DNA of 64,000 nucleotides from Streptomyces albogriseolus (GTDB lineage Bacteria; Actinomycetota; Actinomycetes; Streptomycetales; Streptomycetaceae), in contig BMVA01000006.1 of assembly GCA_014650475.1 (NCBI GenBank), positions 337,567 through 401,566 on the forward strand, given 5' to 3'. The number at the start of each line of letters is the position of its first letter. Positions within the stretch are counted from its first letter, which is position 1. A model generated the notes under the pieces. That model searched no databases and was not told the DNA's origin. It saw nothing but the letters and a program-made list of their open reading frames with translations. The position numbers were made by a program, and so were the translations under genes. Shown here one piece after another: positions 42,416 through 50,385 of the stretch.

Positions 42416-42970
42416 TTGAAGCCCCAGACCAGCAGCCCGACCTCGAACGTAACGCCCATCAAACGGAATTCCCCGGGGGTAAGTACGCACTGGACCGTGG
42501 AGCACGCCTGCTCCCACCGGGTAGATCAGGACCTGTCCAACCGCCCCGCCGACAAGCGGGCCGGCTTCGCCCGTTGGCTCGCGTCGAAGGACTGCACCGA
42601 CTGCTGGAAGGCGGCGCGCGACGCCGACTCCGCGTCCAAGGAGAAGTGGCTCGCGGAGAAGCGCGCCGAGGAGCAGGAGGCAGCCGCCACCTGGGCCAAG
42701 CAGTTCGACATGCCGCAGCTGGAGGGCCCGGCCAAGGCCCTGGACTGGGGTGAGCGCTCCCGCCATCAGCTGATGATGGCCGCGCACACCGCCCTGGTCG
42801 TCGAGGGCAGTTGGGACGAGGCGGACTGGGCGGAGCTGGAGGAGAAGGCCCGCTCCATAACCCGTGCCGGTTGGTGGATCGACCAGCGTGACGCCGAAGG
42901 CACTGACCTGCTCGAACTCCTCGACGCAGCCACCGAGGCGGACCGCGGGACGGAGAATCCGTTCCGCTGA
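42416..42970 (+). CDS. Unknown protein with an N-terminal Cys/His cluster
   Basis: A 184-residue protein starting at TTG with GAAAGG upstream. Residues 25-70 read THWTVEHACSHRVDQDLSNR, RAGFARWLASKDCTDCWKAA, giving H-x-C-x-H and C-x-x-C that could bind zinc. The rest is helical and acidic (WAKQFDMPQLEGPAKALDWG, WDEADWAELEEKARSITRAG). It lies downstream of the MoxR/VWA pair (109 bases) and just before regulatory element B. Family not known to me. Confidence 0.65.
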   Translation: MKPQTSSPTSNVTPIKRNSPGVSTHWTVEHACSHRVDQDLSNRPADKRAGFARWLASKDCTDCWKAARDADSASKEKWLAEKRAEEQEAAATWAKQFDMPQLEGPAKALDWGERSRHQLMMAAHTALVVEGSWDEADWAELEEKARSITRAGWWIDQRDAEGTDLLELLDAATEADRGTENPFR

Positions 42971-42972
42971 CG

Positions 42973-43026
42973 GCGGGGCAACATAGCCGGGAAACGCCGG
43001 TTAGCCAAACCGGCGTTCCTCCGGAC
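42973..43026 (+). promoter_or_regulatory. Conserved regulatory element, copy B
   Basis: GCGGGGCAACATAGCCGGG, then a perfect hairpin AACGCCGGTT-AGCCA-AACCGGCGTT (42993-43017), then CCTCCGGAC. All blocks match copy A (20184-20238) in the same order relative to the downstream gene. It starts three bases after a stop codon, so it may double as a terminator. The next gene starts at 43071. Confidence 0.6.
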
Positions 43027-43070
43027 TATTGATGCTCCCACCCCGCCAGCCATCGCGTGGAAGGAACCGC

Positions 43071-43508
43071 GTGCTCCCTCCGTCCTGGGACCATCAGCCC
43101 ACCCCCGTCACCGCCCGCACCCCCGACCCGCTCACTCCCACCCGAGATATCACTCACGCCCACTTTCAGGCCGGGGACACCGTCGTCGTCCTCAAGGGGG
43201 TGGCCGGCGGAGAACTGTGGGGAGACTCCATGCGCATCGTCGCCCCCTCCTGGCACACCCCCACCGACGAGGACGGATGGCGACTGCGTGACCCCACCGG
43301 GGGTGCCCAGTCCTACGTCACCGCTCACCCCCGCTACCTCGTGCACCTCTCGCGCCGCTGCCCGGACTGCCTGATCTACCTGCGGGCCATGGAAGACGCC
43401 CTCCTTACGCGGTTCGCCGGCCGCGACGAGCTGATCGACTGCTGCTGGTACACCACCACCGCCCTGGGCCAGCTCGTGCACACCGCAGACACCAGGGGCG
43501 GCCGGTGA
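43071..43508 (+). CDS. Small unknown protein
   Basis: A 145-residue protein from GTG at 43071 (GGAAGGAA upstream); earlier in-frame starts at 43029 and 43032 overlap the regulatory element. A small beta-rich domain (HAHFQAGDTVVVLKGVAGGE, GDSMRIVAPSWHTPTDEDGW, AQSYVTAHPRYLVHLSRRC) leads to C-x-x-C-like PDCLIYLR and a helix. Not recognised. Overlaps the next gene by 4 bases (GTGA). Confidence 0.65.
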   Translation: MLPPSWDHQPTPVTARTPDPLTPTRDITHAHFQAGDTVVVLKGVAGGELWGDSMRIVAPSWHTPTDEDGWRLRDPTGGAQSYVTAHPRYLVHLSRRCPDCLIYLRAMEDALLTRFAGRDELIDCCWYTTTALGQLVHTADTRGGR

Positions 43509-44293
43509 CTCCCCCAACGAACCGCCCGGACCGTGCCGCTGCGCTCCACAAGGCCAGGGCCCGAGCCACCGCAACTGCGGACGATCCGTCCTGGCCGCTG
43601 CACCTGGCCGAAGACCTCCACGGCATCCGGGCCGACTGGAAAACCTCAGCCGAGGTGTGCGCGGACGCCGTCTGGGCGGCACGGTCAGCCGGCCGCAGCG
43701 TCCTGGGCCTGCTGTCCCCGGAGGATGTCCTCGCAACGAACCGCGATCCGATCACCACCCGCACCTTGGCGCATCTGTACCTGAGCGCCCTGCGGTTCGA
43801 CTTCCGCTGCCCCACCCTCCAGCGCCTCGTCGAACAGCTCGCGCAGACCGCGCGTCAGCCGCTGGACTGCTACACCCGCGCCCTGTACGCCTTCGCGCTG
43901 CTTGGCCAGTCCCGCCCCGAGGGCCTGATGGTCATGGACGAAGTCCTCGCCATGGCCGAGGAGCACCCCAAGACCCTGCACGTCCTGCTGCACGGACTGT
44001 GGCTCGGCCAGGACCTGGACGAGGGTGCGGAGCGTCTCCTGGCCCTCAGCTTGCGGCCCGCCCTCGCCACCGGCACCGACCCGATCGTCCTCTTCCGCAC
44101 GGCGGGTGCCCTGCGCCGGCTGGGCCGGTACGACGAGGGGCTGAGCGCCATCGACAGGGCGATCGACTGTCTTCCGCCAGGAGACATCTCGGTCCACGCC
44201 GACCTGGTGCGCGAGCGCTCGCTGCTCTGTGCAGCCCGCGACCTTCATCAGCACCGGTCACCCACCCGCGCGTCGAGTGGGGTGCCGTCGTGA
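43505..44293 (+). CDS. TPR-like helical-repeat protein
   Basis: A 262-residue protein starting at GTG. Paired helices recur: TRTLAHLYLSALRFDFRCPT, QPLDCYTRALYAFALLGQSR, PEGLMVMDEVLAMAEEHPKT, DPIVLFRTAGALRRLGRYDE, GLSAIDRAIDCLPPGDISVH. The last two form a good TPR (G-R-Y-D-E-A-like, A-I-D-R-A-I). Such proteins bind other proteins. It is coupled to both neighbours and may hold the degenerate relaxase-like protein. Confidence 0.65.
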   Translation: MTPPTNRPDRAAALHKARARATATADDPSWPLHLAEDLHGIRADWKTSAEVCADAVWAARSAGRSVLGLLSPEDVLATNRDPITTRTLAHLYLSALRFDFRCPTLQRLVEQLAQTARQPLDCYTRALYAFALLGQSRPEGLMVMDEVLAMAEEHPKTLHVLLHGLWLGQDLDEGAERLLALSLRPALATGTDPIVLFRTAGALRRLGRYDEGLSAIDRAIDCLPPGDISVHADLVRERSLLCAARDLHQHRSPTRASSGVPS

Positions 44294-45138
44294 TCCCCCG
44301 CCTGCATGCAAGGGCCCACTCGCCGCGCGAGCCGCTGGCCAAGGCGCTCGGGCGGCCCCTTTCCCCGAACGAGGGCCTGACGGAGTACACCGTGGTCGCC
44401 CACTGGCCGGGCCTGGACTACTACACCCCGGACGACGAGCAGAGGACCTGGACGTCCGTTGAGTGGGCCGAGCACCTCGAAGATCCGTACCTGGAGCATC
44501 CGTTCGCTGCCAGCCCGGACGACGACCGGCACGCGATCCTCCATCTCGACGTCCGGCTCCATCCGGACGACCGGGAGCTGACAGGTCCCGAGTGGTCCGA
44601 AACCGCCCACCGGTTCGCGCGGGCCGCTGGTATCGAGGTACCTGGCGCCGCAGAGCACGGCTGGCGGTGGATCGCTGTCCAGGGCCAGCCCGGACGTCTG
44701 GATCTGATCGCCAACCTGATCCACCTCGACGGCACCTGGCGCACCCCTCCCGCCGACATCCTGCGACGGCTTGCGGACGAAGCGCGCCGCATCGAGCAGG
44801 ACCTGCACCTGATCCCCGTCCGCACCGGCACCACGCAGTGGTCCGCTGCCCGTACGGTCCCGACCGCATCGGCGCAGCTCGCTGGCGTCCTCACGCAGCT
44901 CGCCGACGAACAGGCCGGCCCGCTGGCCACGGTCCGCGGACTGGTCGAGCACACCGCTTACCGGATCGCCCGCCAACCGGGGGCTGCCGGCACGGACACG
45001 GCGCACCGTCTGGAGCTGATCGCCCGCCGCCTCCACGCGATTCAGCAGGACCTGGACGCCACTGCGGCCCATCTGGCCCAGCCCCGGGCCGCCGCCGCAC
45101 CGGCCGCGGCCCGGCGCACCACCCACCGATCTCCGTAG
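44290..45138 (+). CDS. Relaxase-like protein without the metal-binding histidines
   Basis: A 282-residue protein, GTG in a GTGA overlap. Residues 75-150 follow the core of Streptomyces relaxases: AILHLDVRLHPDDRELTGPE, WSETAHRFARAAGIEVPG, and GWRWIAVQGQPGRLDLIANL. Relaxases usually have R-W-V-A-V-R-H-x-x-D-H-x-H-I here; the H-x-x-x-H-x-H is replaced by Q-G-Q-P-G-R-L-D-L. So the fold may be kept but not DNA-cutting. The C-terminal part is helical (LAGVLTQLADEQAGPLATVR). It could bind DNA at oriT as an accessory protein, or be a relic. No intact relaxase is in the window. Confidence 0.5.
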   Translation: MIPRLHARAHSPREPLAKALGRPLSPNEGLTEYTVVAHWPGLDYYTPDDEQRTWTSVEWAEHLEDPYLEHPFAASPDDDRHAILHLDVRLHPDDRELTGPEWSETAHRFARAAGIEVPGAAEHGWRWIAVQGQPGRLDLIANLIHLDGTWRTPPADILRRLADEARRIEQDLHLIPVRTGTTQWSAARTVPTASAQLAGVLTQLADEQAGPLATVRGLVEHTAYRIARQPGAAGTDTAHRLELIARRLHAIQQDLDATAAHLAQPRAAAAPAAARRTTHRSP

Positions 45139-45151
45139 GAGAAACGTCTCT

Positions 45152-45855
45152 TTGCCCCGCACCACCGGCCGCTTCCTGGACATCCGCCGTGACCCGCACT
45201 CCGGCGAACTCCTCGCCCGCGGGGGCGACGCTGAGGCGCACAGCCTTCTCCAGCGCGCGGGATTCGTCGCGGTCGTCCGCCTCCACGAGAGCTACCACCG
45301 CGCCCCGTCGGCCTGACTGAGGACGAAGAGTCCCGTCTCGCCATCGATGCCGTAGGGCGCCTGCGGGCCGTCGGGTACCACGTCGACTGCGACGAGCCCT
45401 TCGACACCGAAGCCCGCCCCGCGGCCTATCCCACGCTCGGCGCCTCGGTCTCCCACCTCGCAGAACGCCTCCGCGAGGCCACCGACACCGCCGAGGCAGC
45501 CGACATCCTCACCGAACTCACCGCGCCCCACGACGGCATCCTCGCCGGGTTCGAGGAAACCCTCGGCGCCCTGGCGGAGTTCTTCGATGGGCTCGGCGAC
45601 GCGAGCGATCCGTACACCGCCGGGCGCCTGCGCTACCTCGCCGACGCATACGTCCGCGTCATCCGCTCCGACCTCGCGCACACCCGCGAACGGCTGGCCG
45701 ACCGGCACGCCCCTCACCCCGGACGCCGCGCCTGCACAGAGCAGGTTCCCGACCATGAGCCCGAACGCTCCGCGGTGTGCGCCTGCCCGCCCCCGCCGCG
45801 TGCCCTGCCGGCCCCGGCACCGCCACCCGTCGGTGCCACCCGCCTGCGCCGCTGA
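45152..45855 (+). pseudogene. Recurrent-module protein with a frameshift
   Basis: TTG at 45152 after AGGAGAAA begins TTGRFLDIRRDPHSGELLA, AHSLLQRAGFVAVVRLHESY, HRAP; one base is then missing near 45308 (GCCCC before GTCGG). In the next frame: GLTEDEESRLAIDAVGRLRA, VGYHVDCDEPFDTEARPAAY, HLAERLREATDTAEAADILT, and a helical region to the TGA at 45855. With the base restored the protein has about 234 residues and resembles the protein at 46636 along its length. Decay or assembly error. Confidence 0.65.
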
Positions 45856-45880
45856 GCCCCTTCAACTGCCCAAGGACACC

Positions 45881-46639
45881 ATGCACGACCACGACATATC
45901 CGAGCGCCTTGCCTCTTACGCCGACGTCCTCGCCGGCGAACTCCCCGACACCTGGACCAGCACCCACCTGACGGGCGACGCCAAGGACGACCTCGCCGAA
46001 CTCACCGACCGCATCTGGGACCTGGACCTGGTCGCCGCCTCCCTGGCCGAACATCCCCTGCAGCAGGCAGCCGTCCTCAGCCGCCCCGACGGCGCCCAGC
46101 TCGTCCTGATCGACCGGCACGACGAACGCGACGGCTTCCTCCTCGCCGCCGTCGCCCCGCACGCCCTGCCGGACGAGGCGTACCGCGGCGTCCCCGAGCC
46201 CAACGGCATCGCCCTGACCGACGACCCGTTCCTCGGTGCCGAGCAGGTCGCCGGCGATCTCCTCGTCCGCTACGACCGTGCGCTCGCCCAGGTCCGGTAC
46301 AACGCCCTGGACGGCATCCAGCCCTCCCAGCCGGACCGGGTCGTCCTGACCTGGCAGCCGGACGGCAGCGTCGCCACCGCCCCTGCCGACGACCGGGCCG
46401 GCACCATCCTCGCCGCCCACGGCTTCGTCCAGGACCCGCACAGCGGCATCTACCGCCTGGACGGCGACGACACCCAGGCACAGGCCCGCGCGCTGCGCGA
46501 GATCGGCCCGCAGCTCGACGCGCTCGGTATCGGCACCGCCCTCCAGCACCCCGCCGGACGCCACGCGCCCACCTCCGCCCCGGCATCCATGCCGCCGGCC
46601 CCCGCCGGCACCCGCACACCCACCGCCAGGACGCGATGA
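45881..46639 (+). CDS. Unknown protein with a C-terminal recurrent module
   Basis: A 252-residue protein, ATG after AAGGAC. Residues 1-140: DISERLASYADVLAGELPDT, LVAASLAEHPLQQAAVLSRP, LVLIDRHDERDGFLLAAVAP. Residues 165-235 are the module: RAGTILAAHGFVQDPHSGIY, RLDGDDTQAQARALREIGPQ, LDALGIGTAL. A Pro/Ala/Thr tail ends it. ATGA overlap with the next gene. Confidence 0.65.
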   Translation: MHDHDISERLASYADVLAGELPDTWTSTHLTGDAKDDLAELTDRIWDLDLVAASLAEHPLQQAAVLSRPDGAQLVLIDRHDERDGFLLAAVAPHALPDEAYRGVPEPNGIALTDDPFLGAEQVAGDLLVRYDRALAQVRYNALDGIQPSQPDRVVLTWQPDGSVATAPADDRAGTILAAHGFVQDPHSGIYRLDGDDTQAQARALREIGPQLDALGIGTALQHPAGRHAPTSAPASMPPAPAGTRTPTARTR

Positions 46640-47295
46640 ACCAGACGGAGCCCGACTTCTGGGTCCTGGAGTACGTCACCGTCACCAAGGACCCCCGCAC
46701 CGGTCTGGTCGTGGCCATCGGCGGCACCGAGCAAGCAGCAGACATCCTCCAGCGGACCGGCGGCTTCCTCACCTCTCCCGGACCCCGCGGTGACTACCAC
46801 CGTCTTCCACACGGCCTGCCCATCGAGCAGCAGCGCCTGAAGGCGACCACCGCCTCGCACGCCCTGCTCGCCGCCGGCCACAGCGTCCACCTCGACCCCG
46901 CCTTGAACATGCTGGCCGCCCCCGACGGCGACCGTGACGCAGCCCTGCGCTACCTCACCCAACTCGCCGAGCGGGCCTCGGCCGCCGAGACCAGCAGCGA
47001 GGTGGCCGAAGTCCTGACCGAGGTCGCGGCCCCCGTGCACGGGCTGCTGCCCCTGACCAGAGAAGTGATCGTCCGCGCCTGGATCGCCGCCAGTGATCTC
47101 CACGGCGCCGCGCCCGGCGAGGAACCCGAGCCCATCGCACGGCTCGGCAGCACCGCCAACTCCCTGAGCGAAGCCGCCCGCGTCATCCTGCACGCCCGCA
47201 ACCACGCCGCCCGCCCGGCGCAGCCGCCAGCGACCGCACCGGCCCCGACATCGGCAGCGGGCCGTGCACCGTCCCCGGTTTCCCGCCGCCGCTGA
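46636..47295 (+). CDS. Unknown protein with the recurrent module
   Basis: A 219-residue protein. Module at residues 33-95: QAADILQRTGGFLTSPGPRG, DYHRLPHGLPIEQQRLKATT, SHALLAAGHSVHLDPALN. It continues with two helices shared with the frameshifted protein at 45152 (RYLTQLAERASAAETSSEVA, EVLTEVAAPVHGLLPLTREV), so the two are paralogues. Function unknown. Confidence 0.7.
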   Translation: MNQTEPDFWVLEYVTVTKDPRTGLVVAIGGTEQAADILQRTGGFLTSPGPRGDYHRLPHGLPIEQQRLKATTASHALLAAGHSVHLDPALNMLAAPDGDRDAALRYLTQLAERASAAETSSEVAEVLTEVAAPVHGLLPLTREVIVRAWIAASDLHGAAPGEEPEPIARLGSTANSLSEAARVILHARNHAARPAQPPATAPAPTSAAGRAPSPVSRRR

Positions 47296-47312
47296 CCCCG
47301 GAGAAGAAACGT

Positions 47313-47720
47313 ATGGCCAATCTGGCCGACGAGTACGGCACAGACGTCGAGATCTACATCAAGGCCCTGACGACCACCATCCACGCCGACACCCCCACCG
47401 GCGCCCCCGCCGGCCTCCACGACCTGCTGGAACAGCTCGGCCTCGAACGCCACGAATACCCCACAGGCGAGCCGCTCTACGTCTGGCACACCGTGCCCGA
47501 TCACCTCGGTGCCGAGGAGCAGAAACACCTGGCGAACCGTGCCATCCCCGCCCTGCTCATGGCCGGATACACGGTCAACTGCGACCCCGAAGTCTTCGAC
47601 GAGGCCCTCTACCAGCAGGCCGTGCACCGCCTCCAGGCGCGCGCGGCCCGACCCGCCCCGCAGCAACCGGCGCCCGCCAGTCCCCCCTCGCACTCCGCAC
47701 CGGTCCGCCGCACCCCGTAA
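47313..47720 (+). CDS. Small recurrent-module protein
   Basis: A 135-residue protein, ATG after CGGAGAAG. The module fills the middle: LHDLLEQLGLERHEYPTGEP, LYVWHTVPDHLGAEEQKHLA, NRAIPALLMAGYTVNCDPEV, FDEALYQQAVHRLQA. A Pro/Ala tail follows. A strong terminator lies five bases after the stop. Confidence 0.65.
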   Translation: MANLADEYGTDVEIYIKALTTTIHADTPTGAPAGLHDLLEQLGLERHEYPTGEPLYVWHTVPDHLGAEEQKHLANRAIPALLMAGYTVNCDPEVFDEALYQQAVHRLQARAARPAPQQPAPASPPSHSAPVRRTP

Positions 47721-47724
47721 GCCC

Positions 47725-47755
47725 GGGCGGCCCCGGCACCACGCCGGGGCCGCCC
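47725..47755 (+). terminator. Strong hairpin terminator
   Basis: GGGCGGCCCCGGC-ACCAC-GCCGGGGCCGCCC forms a perfect 13-bp stem right after the gene ending at 47720, with no T-tract. It probably ends or weakens the transcript from upstream and splits the plus-strand run in two. Confidence 0.75.
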
Positions 47756-47784
47756 ACCCCCCGCCCGATTCCACGGAGAAACCC

Positions 47785-47970
47785 GTAGCAGAACGCACAC
47801 CCGCACCGATCAGCCATCGGCTCAAACCCCGGCACACAACCGCCCTGTTCCGCCGCTATCTACGCGCCTGCATCACGGCCGGCCCCGACCGCGCCTCCCC
47901 ACTGGCCGGCGCCCGCCCGGAAGCCGTCCCCAACGAGGCGCAACGCGTCGGGCAGCGCCACCACCACTGA
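47785..47970 (+). CDS. Possible small basic protein without a standard start
   Basis: A 61-residue frame: SHRLKPRHTTALFRRYLRAC, ITAGPDRASPLAGARPEAVP. GTA at 47785 lies at ribosome-binding distance from CGGAGAAA; no ATG, GTG or TTG is in frame. The coding look is modest, so it may be a remnant. Confidence 0.3.
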   Translation, partial: VAERTPAPISHRLKPRHTTALFRRYLRACITAGPDRASPLAGARPEAVPNEAQRVGQRHHH

Positions 47971-47992
47971 CCGTCCACACACCCGGAGGAGC

Positions 47993-48376
47993 ATGTCCCA
48001 CCCCGCCCCCTACCCGGTGAGACTGACCGACGAGATCACTCGCCAGCTCGGCCAGCTCTCCGACCACCTCTCTCAGCTTCCCCCGCCCCAGGCAGCGCAG
48101 GTCATCGCCCGTGTCCTCGACCCAGACAACGGAGTCCTCGGCGGCGTCACTCACCTCGTCATCACCGGCAGCCACTTCGCCAAGAGCGAGGCAGAACGAG
48201 GCGCCTTGCCAGCGGAGGTATGGCTCGCCTTGGGCCGTGCCGCCAACGAACTGCACGACATCAGCCTGGACCTGGACGAGCATCAGGACCTCCTCCAGCA
48301 CCTCGGTACTCGACCGGCCACCAGCGCGGCGAAGCCTCCGGCTCCTGCCCCGCTCGTCGTACGGCGGCGCCGGTGA
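47993..48376 (+). CDS. Small unknown helical protein
   Basis: A 127-residue protein, ATG after CGGAGGAG. YPVRLTDEITRQLGQLSDHL, AAQVIARVLDPDNGVLGGVT, HLVITGSHFAKSEAERGALP, LGRAANELHDISLDLDEHQD. A soluble helical protein with an Ala/Pro/Arg tail, coupled (GTGA) to the DUF317 gene that follows. The conserved coupling suggests a partner protein of that DUF317 protein. Confidence 0.65.
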   Translation: MSHPAPYPVRLTDEITRQLGQLSDHLSQLPPPQAAQVIARVLDPDNGVLGGVTHLVITGSHFAKSEAERGALPAEVWLALGRAANELHDISLDLDEHQDLLQHLGTRPATSAAKPPAPAPLVVRRRR

Positions 48377-49176
48377 AGAAGAAGCAGTGGCAGGGCTGGG
48401 GGCCGGGCGAGCAGGCCGAGCAGCACTACCTGGTCCAGCCCCGTGCCCTGGCCGGCGGCGGTGACGTCCGGCACGTCTCGGAGTTCCTGCGCGCCTCGGG
48501 CTGGCGGGAGAAGTCCAAGAAGGGCGGCCCGCTGCTCATGGAGAGCCCGGACCGCACCGTCCGCGTCGCCTACGACCCCTACATCCTGCCGGGCGGATGG
48601 ACCATCCACGGCCGGGCAGGCGGCGCGACCGGTGAATGGTCTGCGCACCTGGGCCGGCAGACTCCGGTGGAGATCGTCGCCGGTCTTACCGACGCCCTCA
48701 CCCGCCCCCGCTCCGCACACGCCCCCAACGTCTGGGCACCTCTGCAGGAGCAGAACTGGCACACGCGGTTCGAGGGCCAAGACTATTCGGCGAGCAGCCC
48801 CGACGGCACCGCGTGGATGCAGTACCGCCAGGGCGTCGATGGCTCGGCGATGTGGTGGACCGGAGCGCAGGACAAGCAGGGCAACGGCTGGACTGCCCAC
48901 TTCACGCCGAACACGCCGATGCACCTGGTCCAAGCCTTCTCCACCGAACTTGCCGGCCCGGACCCGGTGATGCGCCCACGCGGACGTGTCCCGCACAGCG
49001 CCCAGATCCGGACCTGGTCGGTCTCCGTCAAGCCCTCCCAGCTCAGCGCCTGGCAGCAGGCCCGGATTACAGCTGCCCGCGCCGCCACCTGGGCCCGCAA
49101 CAGCGCCCGAAGCGCCCGGCCCCGCACCACCGCCCGGCTCTACGCCCCGGCCGGCGGTGCCCGGACCCGCCGCTGA
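48373..49176 (+). CDS. DUF317-type protein
   Basis: A 267-residue protein starting at GTG in a GTGA overlap. Both repeats are clear: YLVQPRALAGGGDVRHVSEF, LMESPDRTVRVAYDPYILPG, WTIHGRAGGATGEWSAHLGR, TPVEIVAGLTDALTRP; then SASSPDGTAWMQYRQGVDGS, WWTGAQDKQGNGWTAHFTPN, TPMHLVQAFSTELAGPDPV. The N-terminus is lysine-rich. First of three DUF317 genes within 3.4 kb, each preceded by a small coupled helical protein. Confidence 0.85.
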   Translation: MKKKQWQGWGPGEQAEQHYLVQPRALAGGGDVRHVSEFLRASGWREKSKKGGPLLMESPDRTVRVAYDPYILPGGWTIHGRAGGATGEWSAHLGRQTPVEIVAGLTDALTRPRSAHAPNVWAPLQEQNWHTRFEGQDYSASSPDGTAWMQYRQGVDGSAMWWTGAQDKQGNGWTAHFTPNTPMHLVQAFSTELAGPDPVMRPRGRVPHSAQIRTWSVSVKPSQLSAWQQARITAARAATWARNSARSARPRTTARLYAPAGGARTRR

Positions 49177-49202
49177 TCTCCATCCCCATCTGAAGGAGCC
49201 CG

Positions 49203-49556
49203 ATGCCTGCCCCCACCCCGGAAACCCTGCGCGCCCTGACCGAAACGCTGTCGGACGTCACCGAGTACCTGCGCGAGAATCCCGACCCCGATGAAGCCCT
49301 CGCCCTCGTTGAGCCGCTCCTCGACGAGTACACGGGCCTGCCCGTCCAGCTCGCCGACACCCTGCGTGCCCTCGCCCGCACCATCCAGGAACACCAGGCC
49401 ATCCCACGCACCGCGCACGTCAACCGCCTGATCGCCGAGCTGCGCTCCGCCGCCTGGGAACAGACCGACCAGCACACCCTCCACTACGTCCTGGACGAAC
49501 TGCGCGCGCTGTACGACGACGCCGAGAGCGAGCAGGGGTGCAGCCGGTGCCGGTGA
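49203..49556 (+). CDS. Small unknown helical protein
   Basis: A 117-residue protein, ATG after AAGGAG. Entirely helical: LRALTETLSDVTEYLRENPD, PDEALALVEPLLDEYTGLPV, LADTLRALARTIQEHQAIPR, LHYVLDELRALYDDAESEQG, ending CSRCR. Coupled (GTGA) to the next DUF317 gene. Confidence 0.65.
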   Translation: MPAPTPETLRALTETLSDVTEYLRENPDPDEALALVEPLLDEYTGLPVQLADTLRALARTIQEHQAIPRTAHVNRLIAELRSAAWEQTDQHTLHYVLDELRALYDDAESEQGCSRCR

Positions 49557-50368
49557 GCGAGCGTCAGCTCGACGCCTTCGCCGACCAGCACGCCGGGCAG
49601 ATCCCCTTCGACACCAGCCCCCGCCACCTCGCCGGCCCGGGCGACGCCCGTCACGTCACCCACGGCCTGGCCGCGGCCGGATGGGCCACGGTCTCCGACC
49701 CGCTCAGCGCCGAGATCGTGATGGCCAGCCCCGATCACCGCTACCGCCTGCAGTTCGACCCGCAGACCGCCACCTCCGCCTGGTGGCGGCTGCGGGCCGC
49801 CCACGGCGACAACGAACACGGCTGGTACGCCGAGTTCGGTGAACTCGTGCCGGCCGAGGTCCTCGCCGGCCTCACCGACGCCCTCATCACACCGCCCTCA
49901 TCGCAACCGGACCCCTGGCAGCCCGTGACCAGCGCAGGCTGGCAGCACGACGATGCCAAGACAGCGCTCTCTCCGGACTCGCTGTGCCGCATCGAACACC
50001 GCCCCACGAGTGAGTTCCATGAACGGCCGTCCTGGCACATCGAGGTCAGGACAAGCAGCGACGAATCATTCCCGGGCCCGCGGATCTGGCACGCCTTCCT
50101 CGACGAGCACGTTCCCGATCGCCTCGTCGGTGCCTTCCTGGGCGCGCTGGCCGACCAGAGCCCGCTGCAGCGCGGCATGTTCGACCGCACCGCCCACTAC
50201 AGCGCCGTCAAAGAGCCGAGCCCACTGCGCCCGCAGCAGGTAGTCGACGCGCACACCGCCCGGGTGAAGACGCTCCGCGCACAGGCCCGCGCCGTGCGCC
50301 GTCAGCAGACCGCCCCCGCGACACCCCCGGCGCCCACGACCGCCGTCCAGCCGGCCGCCCGCCGCTGA
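49553..50368 (+). CDS. DUF317-type protein
   Basis: A 271-residue protein from GTG. Repeat 1: DTSPRHLAGPGDARHVTHGL, IVMASPDHRYRLQFDPQTAT, SAWWRLRAAHGDNEHGWYAE, VPAEVLAGLTDALITPP. Repeat 2: DPWQPVTSAGWQHDDAKTAL, WHIEVRTSSDESFPGPRIWH, VPDRLVGAFLGALADQSPLQ. The tail is Ala/Pro/Arg-rich. Confidence 0.85.
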   Translation: MSERQLDAFADQHAGQIPFDTSPRHLAGPGDARHVTHGLAAAGWATVSDPLSAEIVMASPDHRYRLQFDPQTATSAWWRLRAAHGDNEHGWYAEFGELVPAEVLAGLTDALITPPSSQPDPWQPVTSAGWQHDDAKTALSPDSLCRIEHRPTSEFHERPSWHIEVRTSSDESFPGPRIWHAFLDEHVPDRLVGAFLGALADQSPLQRGMFDRTAHYSAVKEPSPLRPQQVVDAHTARVKTLRAQARAVRRQQTAPATPPAPTTAVQPAARR

Positions 50369-50385
50369 CCTCAAAGGATGCTCTC

